Part shown: positions 12,524 to 20,225 of the stretch, piece by piece
Layout: the number at the start of each line of letters is the position of its first letter
How positions within the stretch are numbered: position 1 is the stretch's first letter
NCBI GenBank assembly: GCA_002726335.1
Contig: PBSR01000248.1
Span: forward strand, 1-36,204
DNA: 36,204 nucleotides
Direction of reading: 5' to 3'
DNA from: Gemmatimonadaceae bacterium
GTDB lineage: Bacteria > Latescibacterota > UBA2968 > UBA8231
Position numbers and translations under genes: made by a program
Notes under the pieces: model-generated
Told to the model about the DNA's origin: nothing
Database searches by the model: none
What the model saw: the letters and a program-made list of their open reading frames with translations, nothing else

Positions 12524-13312
12524 TCAAGCATCGGGAGTCTCGGGAGGGGCGGGTGCCGCCCCCTCTCCTGCTGGCGGAGGGGTGTCGTCGGCAGCCGCTG
12601 GCGCGTCGACGGGCGACGGGCCCACCTGGGTCGGTGTCGTGGCGGCCGCCTGGGGCACTTCGGCAGTGGCCGGCGCTTCCGCCGAGGCGGATTCCTGAGA
12701 CGGTTCCACGGGGTTTCCTGGAGTGTCTTTGCCGTCTTCGGGGGCTGCGGGAGCCGTCGCTGAGTCTTCTGTACCGGCCTCCTTGCCCTCCCCGCCGGAC
12801 CCGGGTTTCATGACGTTGATGGCCTGGAATCCCTTCGCCGTCTTAGTGACCATGAATTCGACCTCGTCCCCCTGCGTCAGGCTGCGATCCCAGGAAGAGA
12901 TGTCGCGCCAGTGGACGAACACATCGGCGTCGGCGGCGGTGGAGATGAATCCGTACCCCTTGTCGTTATTGAACCATTTTACCGCACCGCGGACCCAGGT
13001 ATTCTCTGCCAGCGCCTCGCCTCCCGGCGTATCTGCCTGCGGCGTCGTCGACGCCCGTTTCCCCTCAGCGCCGGCAGCGGGTGACGCAGGCGCGGTGGGC
13101 CGGCTACCCTTGGATGAATTGCCTTCGAGCTTGACCACCTGATCCTGAATCTGCTGCCGGGCGGCCGACGCGTCGGTGTCCGCAAGCAGCAGGTCGAGGC
13201 CCTGAAACATACCGATCACATACGAGCTGTCCGGCCCGTAGAGCTGCCGAGCCCGCACGATACGCTCGGCGACCGAAGAAATTGTCGACTGGTGTATCTG
13301 GAGCGATGCCAA
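12524..13312 (-). CDS. Cold-shock-domain protein with long flanking regions
   Basis: Likely binds single-stranded RNA or DNA. A single cold-shock domain occupies about residues 107-168, with RNP1 KGYGFIS and RNP2 VFVHW. Free-standing Csp proteins are about 70 residues; this one has 262. About 100 residues precede the domain, of which 1-62 look helical (ISSVAERIVRARQLYGPDSSYVIG). A roughly 95-residue tail is very rich in Ala, Pro, Glu and Thr and is probably disordered. The start is TTG at 13312 with the strong SD AGAGGAGGG before it. It heads the clpX unit. The N-terminal region is not recognised. Confidence 0.88.
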   Translation of the reverse strand: MASLQIHQSTISSVAERIVRARQLYGPDSSYVIGMFQGLDLLLADTDASAARQQIQDQVVKLEGNSSKGSRPTAPASPAAGAEGKRASTTPQADTPGGEALAENTWVRGAVKWFNNDKGYGFISTAADADVFVHWRDISSWDRSLTQGDEVEFMVTKTAKGFQAINVMKPGSGGEGKEAGTEDSATAPAAPEDGKDTPGNPVEPSQESASAEAPATAEVPQAAATTPTQVGPSPVDAPAAADDTPPPAGEGAAPAPPETPDA

Positions 13313-13446
13313 CGATCACCCTCCTCTTGTTATACACATCAAACCCCCGGGGGGCCTGCGTCTGCAGCCGGCAGGGCTCTCGGGGGCGGTATCGGGGTCT
13401 TGAGAATCCGACTTCTCTAAGTAGCACTCCCCTGCGACATTGTCAA
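13313..13446 (-). promoter_or_regulatory. Promoter and structured leader of the cold-shock-domain gene
   Basis: TTGACA (13446-13441), a 17-base spacer and a weak TACTTA (13423-13418) predict a start near 13411. The leader is then about 100 bases. It holds CCTGC/GCAGG arms and a CCCCCGGGGG palindrome at about 13344-13353, followed by an open SD (AGGAGG) before the TTG start. Long structured leaders are known for cold-shock mRNAs; that this one senses temperature is inference. Confidence 0.5.
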
Positions 13447-13447
13447 C

Positions 13448-14851
13448 TCAGGTCACGCGGTAGCCCTTGAGTCCCTCGTAGATGGTCTGGCCACTGACCT
13501 TGAGGATTCCCGTGACCGGCACCGCGACAAGCATCCCGACCATCCCCCACAGATCGCTGCCGATCATGACCACCACCATGACCACCAGGGGATGCAGATC
13601 GACGCTCTTGGCCACGACGATGGGCTGCACGAGGACGTTGTCGATGATCTGGATGAAGAGGAAGAGAATGACGACCTGTGTCACCATCGACGTACCCCCC
13701 TCCGTCACCAGGGCGACGGCCGAAGCCATGATGATGCCGATCAAGGGTCCCAGGTAGGGGATCATGTTCGCCAGTCCGGCGACGACGCCCACCGGCAGGG
13801 CGTAGTTCATCTCGATAAGGGTCAATCCAGACACCGACATCAGTGCGACGACGCTCACCGCGAGCAACTGACCTCGGACGTAACCACCGATGGAGTTGTT
13901 GATCGAGTGCATGAGGTTGAGGGTCATCTCGAAATACTTGTTCGGTACCAACTCGATCAGGCCATGGGTGATACGGTGCCCCTCCTTAAGGAAGAAGAAG
14001 GCCACAAAGGGCACGATGACAACGAGCATGATCCCCGACACCACACCGCTCAGCAACTGTGTCGTGCGCCCAAGCAGAACATCGATCAGTTGCGATCCAT
14101 AGGTCTTGATCAGCGCGGCGAGATCAACTTCCTGTCCGGTCAAGGACTCCAGTTGAGGCTCGAACTCGGCTACCCGCTCGCTGATCCGGCTTACGATGTT
14201 TGGTCCGGCAATCCCGAAATCGATCCCTACAGCCGAGAATCGGAGCTTACCCCAGGGCACATCCTGCCGGTAGTTTTCCGCCTTGCCATCGAGGTTGCCC
14301 ATGAGCGGAATGGGGTAACCCACCCCAGCCGACCCGTAGCGGACGAGGAGTGTCCCGGATACTTCCTTCGTCGCCGAGGGCGCGAAGCGGATGACGACGA
14401 CCTCCTCGCCGCCGGGCTGAAGGATGGCATGACCATCCTCCAACCCCATCACGGTGAAGGGGTTTTCACTGCCTCGAGAGGTGGTGGAAACATCGATGGG
14501 CCACACCTTCTTGTCATCATTCGTGATCGTAATCGTCGCCTCGCGGGACTCCTGACGCATGAACTCTCCCGAGAGGTCGATCATCTCTCCCGTCATCTTC
14601 TGGCCCAACGTCACGACTCCCAGAGTCAGCAGACCGAAGGCGCAGAGGAAGATGATGAGGATGCTCGGCGTCCGCTTGAGCCCACGGGCCTCCATGCGGT
14701 CCACCAGCGGCGTCAACACGTAAGCCAGGATGAAAGCGAGGACGAAGGGGGCAAGAATCCCGCGGACGGTGTAGACGAACCACAGTCCGGCCACCGATGC
14801 GGCGATGCCTACGAGCAGGCGGATTCGCTGTCCGGCGAGAGAGCCCATCAA
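13448..14851 (-). CDS. AI-2E family transporter with inserted ASH/HYDIN-like Ig domain
   Basis: Multi-pass inner-membrane protein of the AI-2E (TqsA/PerM/YtrC-like) family; substrates vary and cannot be told here. Three N-terminal membrane segments (about 13-30, 31-49, 62-83) are followed by a long loop. The C-terminal half has the family landmarks MIPYLGPLIG (363-372) and IDNVLVQPIVV...LHPLVV (403-424). The loop after segment 3 contains an extra beta-rich block at about 103-187: ITNDDKKVWPIDV, PFTV, LQPGGEEVVVIRFAPSA, SGTLLVRYG, IPLMGNL. This pattern matches the ASH/MSP/HYDIN Ig-like fold. By the positive-inside rule the block faces the periplasm. The ATG overlaps the stop of the upstream cyclic-nucleotide-domain gene (ATGA), so the two are probably coupled. 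Confidence 0.9.
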   Translation of the reverse strand: MMGSLAGQRIRLLVGIAASVAGLWFVYTVRGILAPFVLAFILAYVLTPLVDRMEARGLKRTPSILIIFLCAFGLLTLGVVTLGQKMTGEMIDLSGEFMRQESREATITITNDDKKVWPIDVSTTSRGSENPFTVMGLEDGHAILQPGGEEVVVIRFAPSATKEVSGTLLVRYGSAGVGYPIPLMGNLDGKAENYRQDVPWGKLRFSAVGIDFGIAGPNIVSRISERVAEFEPQLESLTGQEVDLAALIKTYGSQLIDVLLGRTTQLLSGVVSGIMLVVIVPFVAFFFLKEGHRITHGLIELVPNKYFEMTLNLMHSINNSIGGYVRGQLLAVSVVALMSVSGLTLIEMNYALPVGVVAGLANMIPYLGPLIGIIMASAVALVTEGGTSMVTQVVILFLFIQIIDNVLVQPIVVAKSVDLHPLVVMVVVMIGSDLWGMVGMLVAVPVTGILKVSGQTIYEGLKGYRVT

Positions 14852-15453
14852 CTGGCCTGGTTGGCGGACTCCGGGTCGGCCTCGGACTCGACTGCCTCTT
14901 CGGCCGCTCGCTGGGCCTCCGCCTGCGCCGCGGCCTCGGCACGGCGCGCCTGGTCCCTGGCCTCCTTCAGGAGTCGGTTCGTATGTCGAAGACGGACCGA
15001 GATCATATGCGACAGGCGCATCACAATCTTGAGTCCGAGCCGTGGGTTGCGCTCGATCAGTTCGAGAAGATCGGGTCGAAAGAAGCCGACGGCACGAGTA
15101 GATGAGCGAGCCACGGCTGAGGCGGTACGGGCAGATTCGTCGAGCAGTACCTGATCGCCGAAGAAGTCTCCCTCGCCGAAGGTGACCAACTCGATCATCT
15201 TGCCGTCAGTTCCCTCCTGCAGGATGGCGACTTCGCCGGAGAGGATGACGTACATGCCGACACCCACGTCTCCTTCGCGGACGATGGCCTCATCGGTGCT
15301 GAAGCTGCGACGGTGCAGGATACCGCGCATGCGCTCGAACTCGCGGCGACTCAGATCCTGGAAGATGGGAACCTTGCTGAGGATCTCGTAGAGATCGTCG
15401 CCGGAACGGTCGCGCCGCGAGAAAAGGTTGCTCCAGAAGGGATCGAGGGCCAT
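14848..15453 (-). CDS. Cyclic-nucleotide-binding-fold protein without DNA-binding domain
   Basis: A cNMP-binding jelly roll (about residues 24-140) resembles the sensor half of CRP/FNR proteins: VPIFQDLSRREFERMRGILHRRSF, REGDVGVGMYVILSGEVAIL, and the phosphate-binding cassette FGEGDFFGDQVLLDESARTASAVA. In that cassette the usual ribose-binding Glu is Asp (FGD) while the phosphate-contacting Arg is kept, so ligand and affinity are uncertain. No helix-turn-helix follows. Instead there is a helical region (RLSHMISVRLRHTNRLLKEARDQARRAEAAAQAEAQRAAEEA) likely to form a coiled coil. It probably acts by protein contact, perhaps on the AI-2E protein encoded by the gene overlapping its stop. Confidence 0.85.
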   Translation of the reverse strand: MALDPFWSNLFSRRDRSGDDLYEILSKVPIFQDLSRREFERMRGILHRRSFSTDEAIVREGDVGVGMYVILSGEVAILQEGTDGKMIELVTFGEGDFFGDQVLLDESARTASAVARSSTRAVGFFRPDLLELIERNPRLGLKIVMRLSHMISVRLRHTNRLLKEARDQARRAEAAAQAEAQRAAEEAVESEADPESANQAS

Positions 15454-15524
15454 GCGTGTCGCCCGCCGTCAGAACGTATGAGTCAAGGTCGGTGTGGTTG
15501 CGTTCAATCGGTGCATACATAACG

Positions 15525-15563
15525 AAAAGACGACCCCGCCGGCCATAGGCTGGCGGGGCCGTC
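15525..15563 (-). terminator. Rho-independent terminator of trxA
   Basis: A GC-rich stem with 16-bp arms (15529-15544 and 15548-15563, few mismatches) is followed on the minus strand by TTTT. It lies 43 bases past the trxA stop. Confidence 0.85.
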
Positions 15564-15605
15564 TCCGAAATCCAGCCGCGGCGGACCGAGGCCTTGACTG
15601 AATGC

Positions 15606-15932
15606 TCAGGCGAGCACTCCCTCGAGCTTCTCTGTGATCTGACCTTTGGGCACGGCGCCGATCACCTGATCCGCCACCTTGCCGCCGTTGAAGATCAACA
15701 GCGTGGGAATACTCCGAATGCCATATTCCTGGGCCGTCTTCTGGCCACTGTCGACATCCAGTTTGCAGACCTTCGCACGGCCATCGTATTCACCGACCAG
15801 TTCTTCGACGATGGGGGCCACCATGCGACAGGGGCCACACCACGCAGCCCAGAAGTCGACGAGGACCGGGGTGTCTGCCTGCAACACCTCGGACTCGAAA
15901 TTTTCATCGGTCAGGCTGATGGGCTCTGCCAT
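15606..15932 (-). CDS. trxA: Thioredoxin
   Basis: Small cytoplasmic disulfide reductase. The 108-residue product has the active site WCGPC (Cys32 and Cys35), the buried Asp26 in LVDFWA, the cis-proline loop IRSIPTLLIF and the C-terminal GGKVADQVIGAVPK. The ATG has the upstream SD-like GGGAGA. It has its own near-consensus promoter at 16079-16107, a leader of about 140 bases with three copies of an 8-bp motif, and a terminator. It is therefore probably a single-gene unit, although it follows holA on the same strand. Confidence 0.98.
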   Translation of the reverse strand: MAEPISLTDENFESEVLQADTPVLVDFWAAWCGPCRMVAPIVEELVGEYDGRAKVCKLDVDSGQKTAQEYGIRSIPTLLIFNGGKVADQVIGAVPKGQITEKLEGVLA

Positions 15933-15988
15933 CGATCAGTCTCCCTATCCGGGTTGCACGTGGATTCCGCGACCACGCTGAACCCATA

Positions 15989-16065
15989 CGTAAGTTTTAC
16001 ACATACATCGGCTGCTGACGGTCAGTTGATTACAATCGCCGTAAGTTCTGAATTAACCGTAAGTT
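15989..16065. repeat. Three copies of CGTAAGTT in the trxA leader
   Basis: The octamer occurs at 15989-15996, 16040-16047 and 16058-16065, always in the same orientation. The last two share CCGTAAGTT at 18-bp spacing, and the last is part of the odd palindrome GTAAGTTAC. All lie downstream of the predicted trxA start of transcription, where a bound repressor could block elongation. Function is not known. Confidence 0.6.
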
Positions 16066-16078
16066 ACCGGCAGACCAC

Positions 16079-16107
16079 AATATACTGGGCTCACCTGAAC
16101 ATGTCAA
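16079..16107 (-). promoter_or_regulatory. Strong trxA promoter
   Basis: TTGACA (16107-16102), exactly 17 bases, then TATATT (16084-16079) on the minus strand. Predicted start is near 16072, about 140 bases before the trxA ATG. The -35 box adjoins the hairpin that ends holA. Confidence 0.85.
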
Positions 16108-16144
16108 CCCCCGGTGTTGGGGGTCAACCCGGGATACCGGGGGT
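16107..16144. terminator. Strong hairpin over the holA stop
   Basis: Perfect 9-bp arms ACCCCCGGT (16107-16115) and ACCGGGGGT (16136-16144) enclose an inner GGGT/ACCC stem. The holA stop codon lies inside it. There is no T tract, so it may attenuate read-through or protect the 3' end rather than act as a classic intrinsic terminator. Confidence 0.55.
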
Positions 16145-17170
16145 CAGCGCCGACAGACAAAGGTCCATCACCGCCCGATACCGGGCTCTGCCACCCCCGG
16201 TCTTCAGCAGTTCGTCGGCTCGTCGCAGGGCGAGCAATCCCCGCCAGAGAGTCGACGGTGAGGCAGCACGAGCCTGGCGCCGGTATCCGTCCAGGAAGAA
16301 CGGGGCGACGCCGAGCCCACGAGCCATCTCGCTCCGGTCCAGTCTCTGCTTCTCCAGTTGCTGCGTGCGCAGCAGCAGTTGGAAGTGCCGCGTCAGCAGG
16401 GGCAGGATCCGGTGCGGCTCCTCCCCCTGCTCGAGCAGGCTATGGAGCAGGCCGACGGCTAGAGGACGATCGGCCTTGCCCACGGCGTCGGTGAATTCGA
16501 AGACGCTGGCCCCGCGGCAGACGCCTACGAGTTCTTCGACATCCTCAGCCGTCACGTGCCCCCCCTCCCGGTCGCCGATGTAGATGGCGAGTTTCTCCAG
16601 TTCATTGGCCAGCTCCGCCAACTGTGCGCCGACGTACAGACGCAACCGTTCCACCGCCTCCGGCGCCAGTTGCAGGCTCCGCTCCTCGGCCATCTCACGG
16701 ATGACTTCAGGGAGCTTGTTGTCGAAGGGTACTCTGAACTCCACCGCCATCCCCTGCCGGGACATCTGCGCAAACAGCCGCCGGCGCATGTCGAACTTGG
16801 CGCCCTCGGCGACGAAGATCGTGGTCTCCGAGGGGGTGTCGACGAGGGGCTCAAGGGCTTTGCAGATCGGCGCCTGCAGACGGTCGGCGTCGCGCAAAAG
16901 AACGACGCGATGGGGCGCCATCATCGGATAGGAGTTGTAGAGATCGAGCAGTCGTTCGGGATCGACGCTGTCGCCGTGGAAAACGTCGACATTGAAGTCG
17001 GGGGCCACAGCCGGTCGCAGATGCTCGAGAGTCCATCGGTAGAGCCGTTCCCGACCGTACGACTCTTCGCCGTGGAACAGGTAATAGGGTGCCGGCGTGC
17101 CGGACTCCACACCGCTGCGGACCTCCTGCGGCGTCACCCGGCGCTTCGTATTCCTCTTGGCGGCGCTCAC
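16124..17170 (-). CDS. holA: DNA polymerase III delta subunit
   Basis: Clamp-loader subunit that opens the beta sliding clamp. The 348-residue length is usual. Family features are the N-terminal PAPYYLFHGEESYGRERLYRW, the RVVLLRDADRLQ strand, TIFVAEGAKFDMRRRLFAQ, and the domain III helices VERLRLYVGAQLAELANELEKLAIYIGD with VTAEDVEELVGV and VFEFTDAVGKAD. The start MSAAKRNTKRRVT is basic. It lies 11 bases downstream of a small membrane-protein gene and about 300 bases downstream of rnr. Its stop is buried in a strong hairpin. Confidence 0.95.
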   Translation of the reverse strand: MSAAKRNTKRRVTPQEVRSGVESGTPAPYYLFHGEESYGRERLYRWTLEHLRPAVAPDFNVDVFHGDSVDPERLLDLYNSYPMMAPHRVVLLRDADRLQAPICKALEPLVDTPSETTIFVAEGAKFDMRRRLFAQMSRQGMAVEFRVPFDNKLPEVIREMAEERSLQLAPEAVERLRLYVGAQLAELANELEKLAIYIGDREGGHVTAEDVEELVGVCRGASVFEFTDAVGKADRPLAVGLLHSLLEQGEEPHRILPLLTRHFQLLLRTQQLEKQRLDRSEMARGLGVAPFFLDGYRRQARAASPSTLWRGLLALRRADELLKTGGGRARYRAVMDLCLSALTPGIPG

Positions 17171-17181
17171 ATCACCATCCG

Positions 17182-17370
17182 TTACCGGATGTCCGGGCCC
17201 TCATCGGCCTCTTCCTTGTGGGTGAAGAACTCGGCACTGACCGCCTGCGTCGGGTCCACGGGCGGCGCCTCCGAGCCATCTTCCGGGTCGCTGACAGGCG
17301 GGGATCGCAGGGAGCGGAACAGCTGGTATCCGAGACCGCAGAGGAAGAGCAGCAGCAGCAGCTTGATCAT
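17182..17370 (-). CDS. Small single-pass membrane protein (62 aa)
   Basis: Not recognised. Residues 1-19 (MIKLLLLLFLCGLGYQLFR) form one hydrophobic segment followed by arginine, so the acidic remainder (SPPVSDPEDGSEAPP...EEADEGPDIR) should face the cytoplasm. It recalls small PP0621-like proteins in layout but lacks their Cys motif. A promoter-like TTGACC-16 bp-TACTTT (17404-17377) ends only 6 bases before the ATG, so the mRNA may be leaderless. It sits between rnr and holA on the same strand. Confidence 0.6.
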   Translation of the reverse strand: MIKLLLLLFLCGLGYQLFRSLRSPPVSDPEDGSEAPPVDPTQAVSAEFFTHKEEADEGPDIR

Positions 17371-17376
17371 GGGGCG

Positions 17377-17404
17377 AAAGTAGAGAATCCATGCTCGCGG
17401 TCAA
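17377..17404 (-). promoter_or_regulatory. Promoter of the small membrane protein and holA, apparently leaderless
   Basis: On the minus strand TTGACC (17404-17399), 16 bases, TACTTT (17382-17377), then CGCCCC and the ATG at 17370. The expected transcription start falls on or next to the A of the ATG. Confidence 0.5.
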
Positions 17405-17466
17405 CGCGGTGCTTTCTTGACCGGTGATCCTGGCCAGATATCTCCGCCAGCCCTGAGGACGGGGGG

Positions 17467-19731
17467 TCAGCGCCGGCGACTGCCGCCGCGGCGGCCGCGT
17501 CCTCCCTTGCCCTTGGGTCGGGCCTGGCGCTGGGCCTGGCGCCGGTCGCGGGCAGAGGCCCGACGTGCGCCCCGGCCGCCACTGCTGTGGCCCGTGCGCC
17601 CGCCATCACTGCCCCCCGCAATAATGAGCAGATCCAGGCGCCGCAACTGCGGCTCGACAGTGAGTACTCGCACGCGGACCGATGTCCCCATGGTGAACAC
17701 GACCCCGGTCTGCTGGCCTCGCTGGCGGTGATGGCTTTCATCGAATTCGAAGTAGTCATCCAGCAGTCGCATGGCGCAGAAGCCCTCTACCAGCCAGTCA
17801 CCGATTTCGACGAAGACACCGGCACCGACGACACCTGACACGATCCCATCGAATTCATCGCCCTCCTTCCCCACCATGAAGCGAAGCTGCTTCAACCGCA
17901 GGTACTCACGCTCTGCCGCCTCGGAGCGCCGCTCACAGTGACTGGTCCATTGCGCCAGCCAGCCCAGATCAGCCTCCGGGGACATACTGTCGCCGGTGAG
18001 GTGGGAGCGCAGTGCCCGATGGACGACGAGATCGGGGTAGCGGCGGATCGGCGAGGTGAAATGGAGGTAGCGCTCGGAGGCCAGGCCGAAATGCCCCTCC
18101 CCTTCTTCGGTGGCATAACAGGCCCGCATCATGGCCCGCAGGAGCAATTGACTGAGGAGGGCGGCGTCCGGTCGCCCGTGGAGTGCGTCGAGCGCCTTCT
18201 GCAGATCGCCGCTCGTGATCCCTTGCGGTCCTGGCAGGCGGTAGCCGAGAGCGCCAGCGAGGCCGCGAAAGGCTTCCAGCTTGCCCGGATCCGGAGGATC
18301 ATGGATGCGGAACAGGACGCCCAGCTGTGCTTCTGCCGCTTCCTCGGCCACCGCCTCGTTGGCGGCGAGCATGAATTCCTCCACGAGCCGGTGGCTCGAG
18401 AGGTGTTCGGCTTTCCCCAGCCAGACGGGGATGCCCTCGTCGCCCATCGTCACCGCTGCTTCCGAGAGGTCGAAGTCGATGGCTCCCCGATCGAGTCTTC
18501 GCGCCCGCAGCCGCTGACTCAGATCCGACATCGTCTCCAGCAGGGCAGTATGGGAAGCCGCAGGCCCCGCCCCACGATGATCGTCGTCGAGGGCGGCCTG
18601 AACCTGGCTGTAGGTAAGTCTGTCGGCGGAGCGGATGACGGACAGGCAGAAAGAGCGGTGCTGGACCGTGCCGCCACCGTCGATGTCGAGAAAGACGCTC
18701 ACGGCGAGACGGTCCTCATGCGGCGTCAGAGTACAGAGATCCGCGGCCAGCGAAGGCGGGAGCATATGTACGACCCGGTCGAGGAGATAGGTCGAGGTGG
18801 CGCGTTCCCGGGCCTGAGTGTCGACAGCGCCCCCGAGTGGCACGTAGTGGGCGACATCGGCGATGTGAACCCCCAGGCGGGTCTCGCCGCTGGCCAGAGC
18901 TTCCACGGACACCGCGTCGTCGAAATCGCGGGCCTCATCCGGGTCGATGGTGACTACCGTCAACTCTCGCAGATCTCGCCTGCGGGTCAACTCCTGTTCA
19001 CGTTCCTGGCTGGCGTCTGCCGTCCTGGCCGCCGCTTCCCCGGCGGCCTCCGGGTCGTCGATGACCCGAATCCCGTGGGCCAGGGTCACCGTTTCAAAGT
19101 CGTGACGCGGGTCGGCGGGATCCCCGAGAATGCGGACGATCCGACCGGCTTGCGACCGGGCCGATCTGCCATCGGCTTCTTCTGCCTCGACGACGACGAG
19201 ATCGCCTTTCGCGATGCCGTCCGGAGGGGGTGTATCCAGGAAGATGCGAGCATCATCGGTGACGACGAGGCCATGGCGTCCCCGACGTTGGAAGATGCCG
19301 CACCGCTCTCGTGCCGGCTGTCGACGAACGGCGACGACCCGCCCCCTCGGCAGGCGCTCACCCCCATCTCCCGCCTCGGTGACCTCCACCTCCACCCACT
19401 CGCCGTCGGTGGCATCGAGCAGGAACCCGGCACCGATGAAGACATCGGCCTCGGTGCCTGCACGGCCGACGAAACCGAAGCCCCGTTCGTGCAGCCGCAA
19501 CCGTCCCCAGGTTCGCGTCAGGGCTTTCGGCAACACGTAGCGTCCCTTGTGAACACGGGTCACCTTGCCCCCGGCCTCCAGCAGATGCATGAGCTGGCGT
19601 AAGGGCCGGTACTCATCCCCACTGACACCGAGTTCCCGGGCCAGTTCCTTCAGCTTGGCAGGTCGGTATGAAGGTTCACCGAGGTGGGCCAGAACCCTCT
19701 CAGGGTCGATCTGGCTCTCAGGGTCGATCAC
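17467..19731 (-). CDS. rnr: Ribonuclease R
   Basis: Processive 3'-5' exoribonuclease that digests structured RNA and takes part in trans-translation decay with SmpB, which is also encoded in this window. The 754-residue protein has an N-terminal winged-helix-like region (PAKLKELARELGVS), two cold-shock-type OB folds (GFGFVGR...DVFIG), and the RNB domain with TIDPDEARDFDDAV (metal ligands D263, D269, D271, D272). ADVAHYV, HMLPPSLAADLCTL and FTSPIRRYPDLVVHR follow. It ends with an S1 domain (FDGIVSGVVGAGVFVEI) and a basic, glycine-rich tail of about 55 residues. It follows a lipoprotein gene by 23 bases. Confidence 0.97.
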   Translation of the reverse strand: MIDPESQIDPERVLAHLGEPSYRPAKLKELARELGVSGDEYRPLRQLMHLLEAGGKVTRVHKGRYVLPKALTRTWGRLRLHERGFGFVGRAGTEADVFIGAGFLLDATDGEWVEVEVTEAGDGGERLPRGRVVAVRRQPARERCGIFQRRGRHGLVVTDDARIFLDTPPPDGIAKGDLVVVEAEEADGRSARSQAGRIVRILGDPADPRHDFETVTLAHGIRVIDDPEAAGEAAARTADASQEREQELTRRRDLRELTVVTIDPDEARDFDDAVSVEALASGETRLGVHIADVAHYVPLGGAVDTQARERATSTYLLDRVVHMLPPSLAADLCTLTPHEDRLAVSVFLDIDGGGTVQHRSFCLSVIRSADRLTYSQVQAALDDDHRGAGPAASHTALLETMSDLSQRLRARRLDRGAIDFDLSEAAVTMGDEGIPVWLGKAEHLSSHRLVEEFMLAANEAVAEEAAEAQLGVLFRIHDPPDPGKLEAFRGLAGALGYRLPGPQGITSGDLQKALDALHGRPDAALLSQLLLRAMMRACYATEEGEGHFGLASERYLHFTSPIRRYPDLVVHRALRSHLTGDSMSPEADLGWLAQWTSHCERRSEAAEREYLRLKQLRFMVGKEGDEFDGIVSGVVGAGVFVEIGDWLVEGFCAMRLLDDYFEFDESHHRQRGQQTGVVFTMGTSVRVRVLTVEPQLRRLDLLIIAGGSDGGRTGHSSGGRGARRASARDRRQAQRQARPKGKGGRGRRGGSRRR

Positions 19732-19754
19732 GTCGGCCGCGTGCGAGAGTCCTG

Positions 19755-20225
19755 CTATTCAGAGTCCGGCCACTCGAGGGTGAATTCGCCAGGCCGGGCC
19801 TCCTCCAGCCAGCGTTTCCGCAACATGTCCACATGGAGGTTGTATCCCTGCTGGATGATTTTGATCTGCTTCAAGGCGCTGATCGTGAAAGTGGGAAAGT
19901 CCGGTTCGACGATCTTATTGAGGGAGGTACCGAGCTTGCGTTTCAGCGCGTTGTGTCCCGCCATGATGACCTTGTCCCTGGTGTGCCCGAAGGTCTCAAG
20001 CTGAGCGAGATAGGCCTCGATGGTCTGCGACAGGTCAGCCGCCTTGTCGGCCTGGTCCGATTTCAGGAAATAGCGATACTCGACGAGCTTGGCGTTGTAC
20101 GTGTCGACTTCCTGCAGCTTCGCCACGTAGGGCCCCAACTCGTCGGCACGCTCACCGCACCCCAGAGCGAGAACGGTCAGGGCCAGCAAGGCTGGAACGA
20201 GAGCGGTATGAGTTCGGGTTCTCAT
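19755..20225 (-). CDS. Predicted lipoprotein (156 aa)
   Basis: Function not recognised. The signal peptide ends in the lipobox LALGC (Cys23), so it should be lipid-anchored. The mature part is mostly helical (AKLQEVDTYNAKLVEYRYFLKSDQADKAADLSQTIEAYLAQL), with ALKQIKIIQQGYNLHVDMLRKRWLEEA near the C-terminus. The ATG overlaps the stop of the BrkB-family gene by 4 bases, so the two are likely co-translated. Confidence 0.75.
   Translation of the reverse strand: MRTRTHTALVPALLALTVLALGCGERADELGPYVAKLQEVDTYNAKLVEYRYFLKSDQADKAADLSQTIEAYLAQLETFGHTRDKVIMAGHNALKRKLGTSLNKIVEPDFPTFTISALKQIKIIQQGYNLHVDMLRKRWLEEARPGEFTLEWPDSE

Noticed and set aside
13592..15154. Plus-strand open frame of 520 codons opposite the AI-2E and cNMP genes
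   Set aside because: Its product is a string of His, Asp and Arg (DDDHHH-like), an artefact of antisense hydrophobic codons; the minus-strand genes carry clear domains.
15989..16144. CRISPR-like or phage attachment repeat between trxA and holA
   Set aside because: The repeated units are only 8-9 bases with irregular spacing and there is no cas or integrase gene; the features fit a promoter leader and a hairpin.
17938..19602. Plus-strand open frame of 554 codons opposite rnr
   Set aside because: RNase R is complete and conserved on the other strand; the shadow shows no motif.
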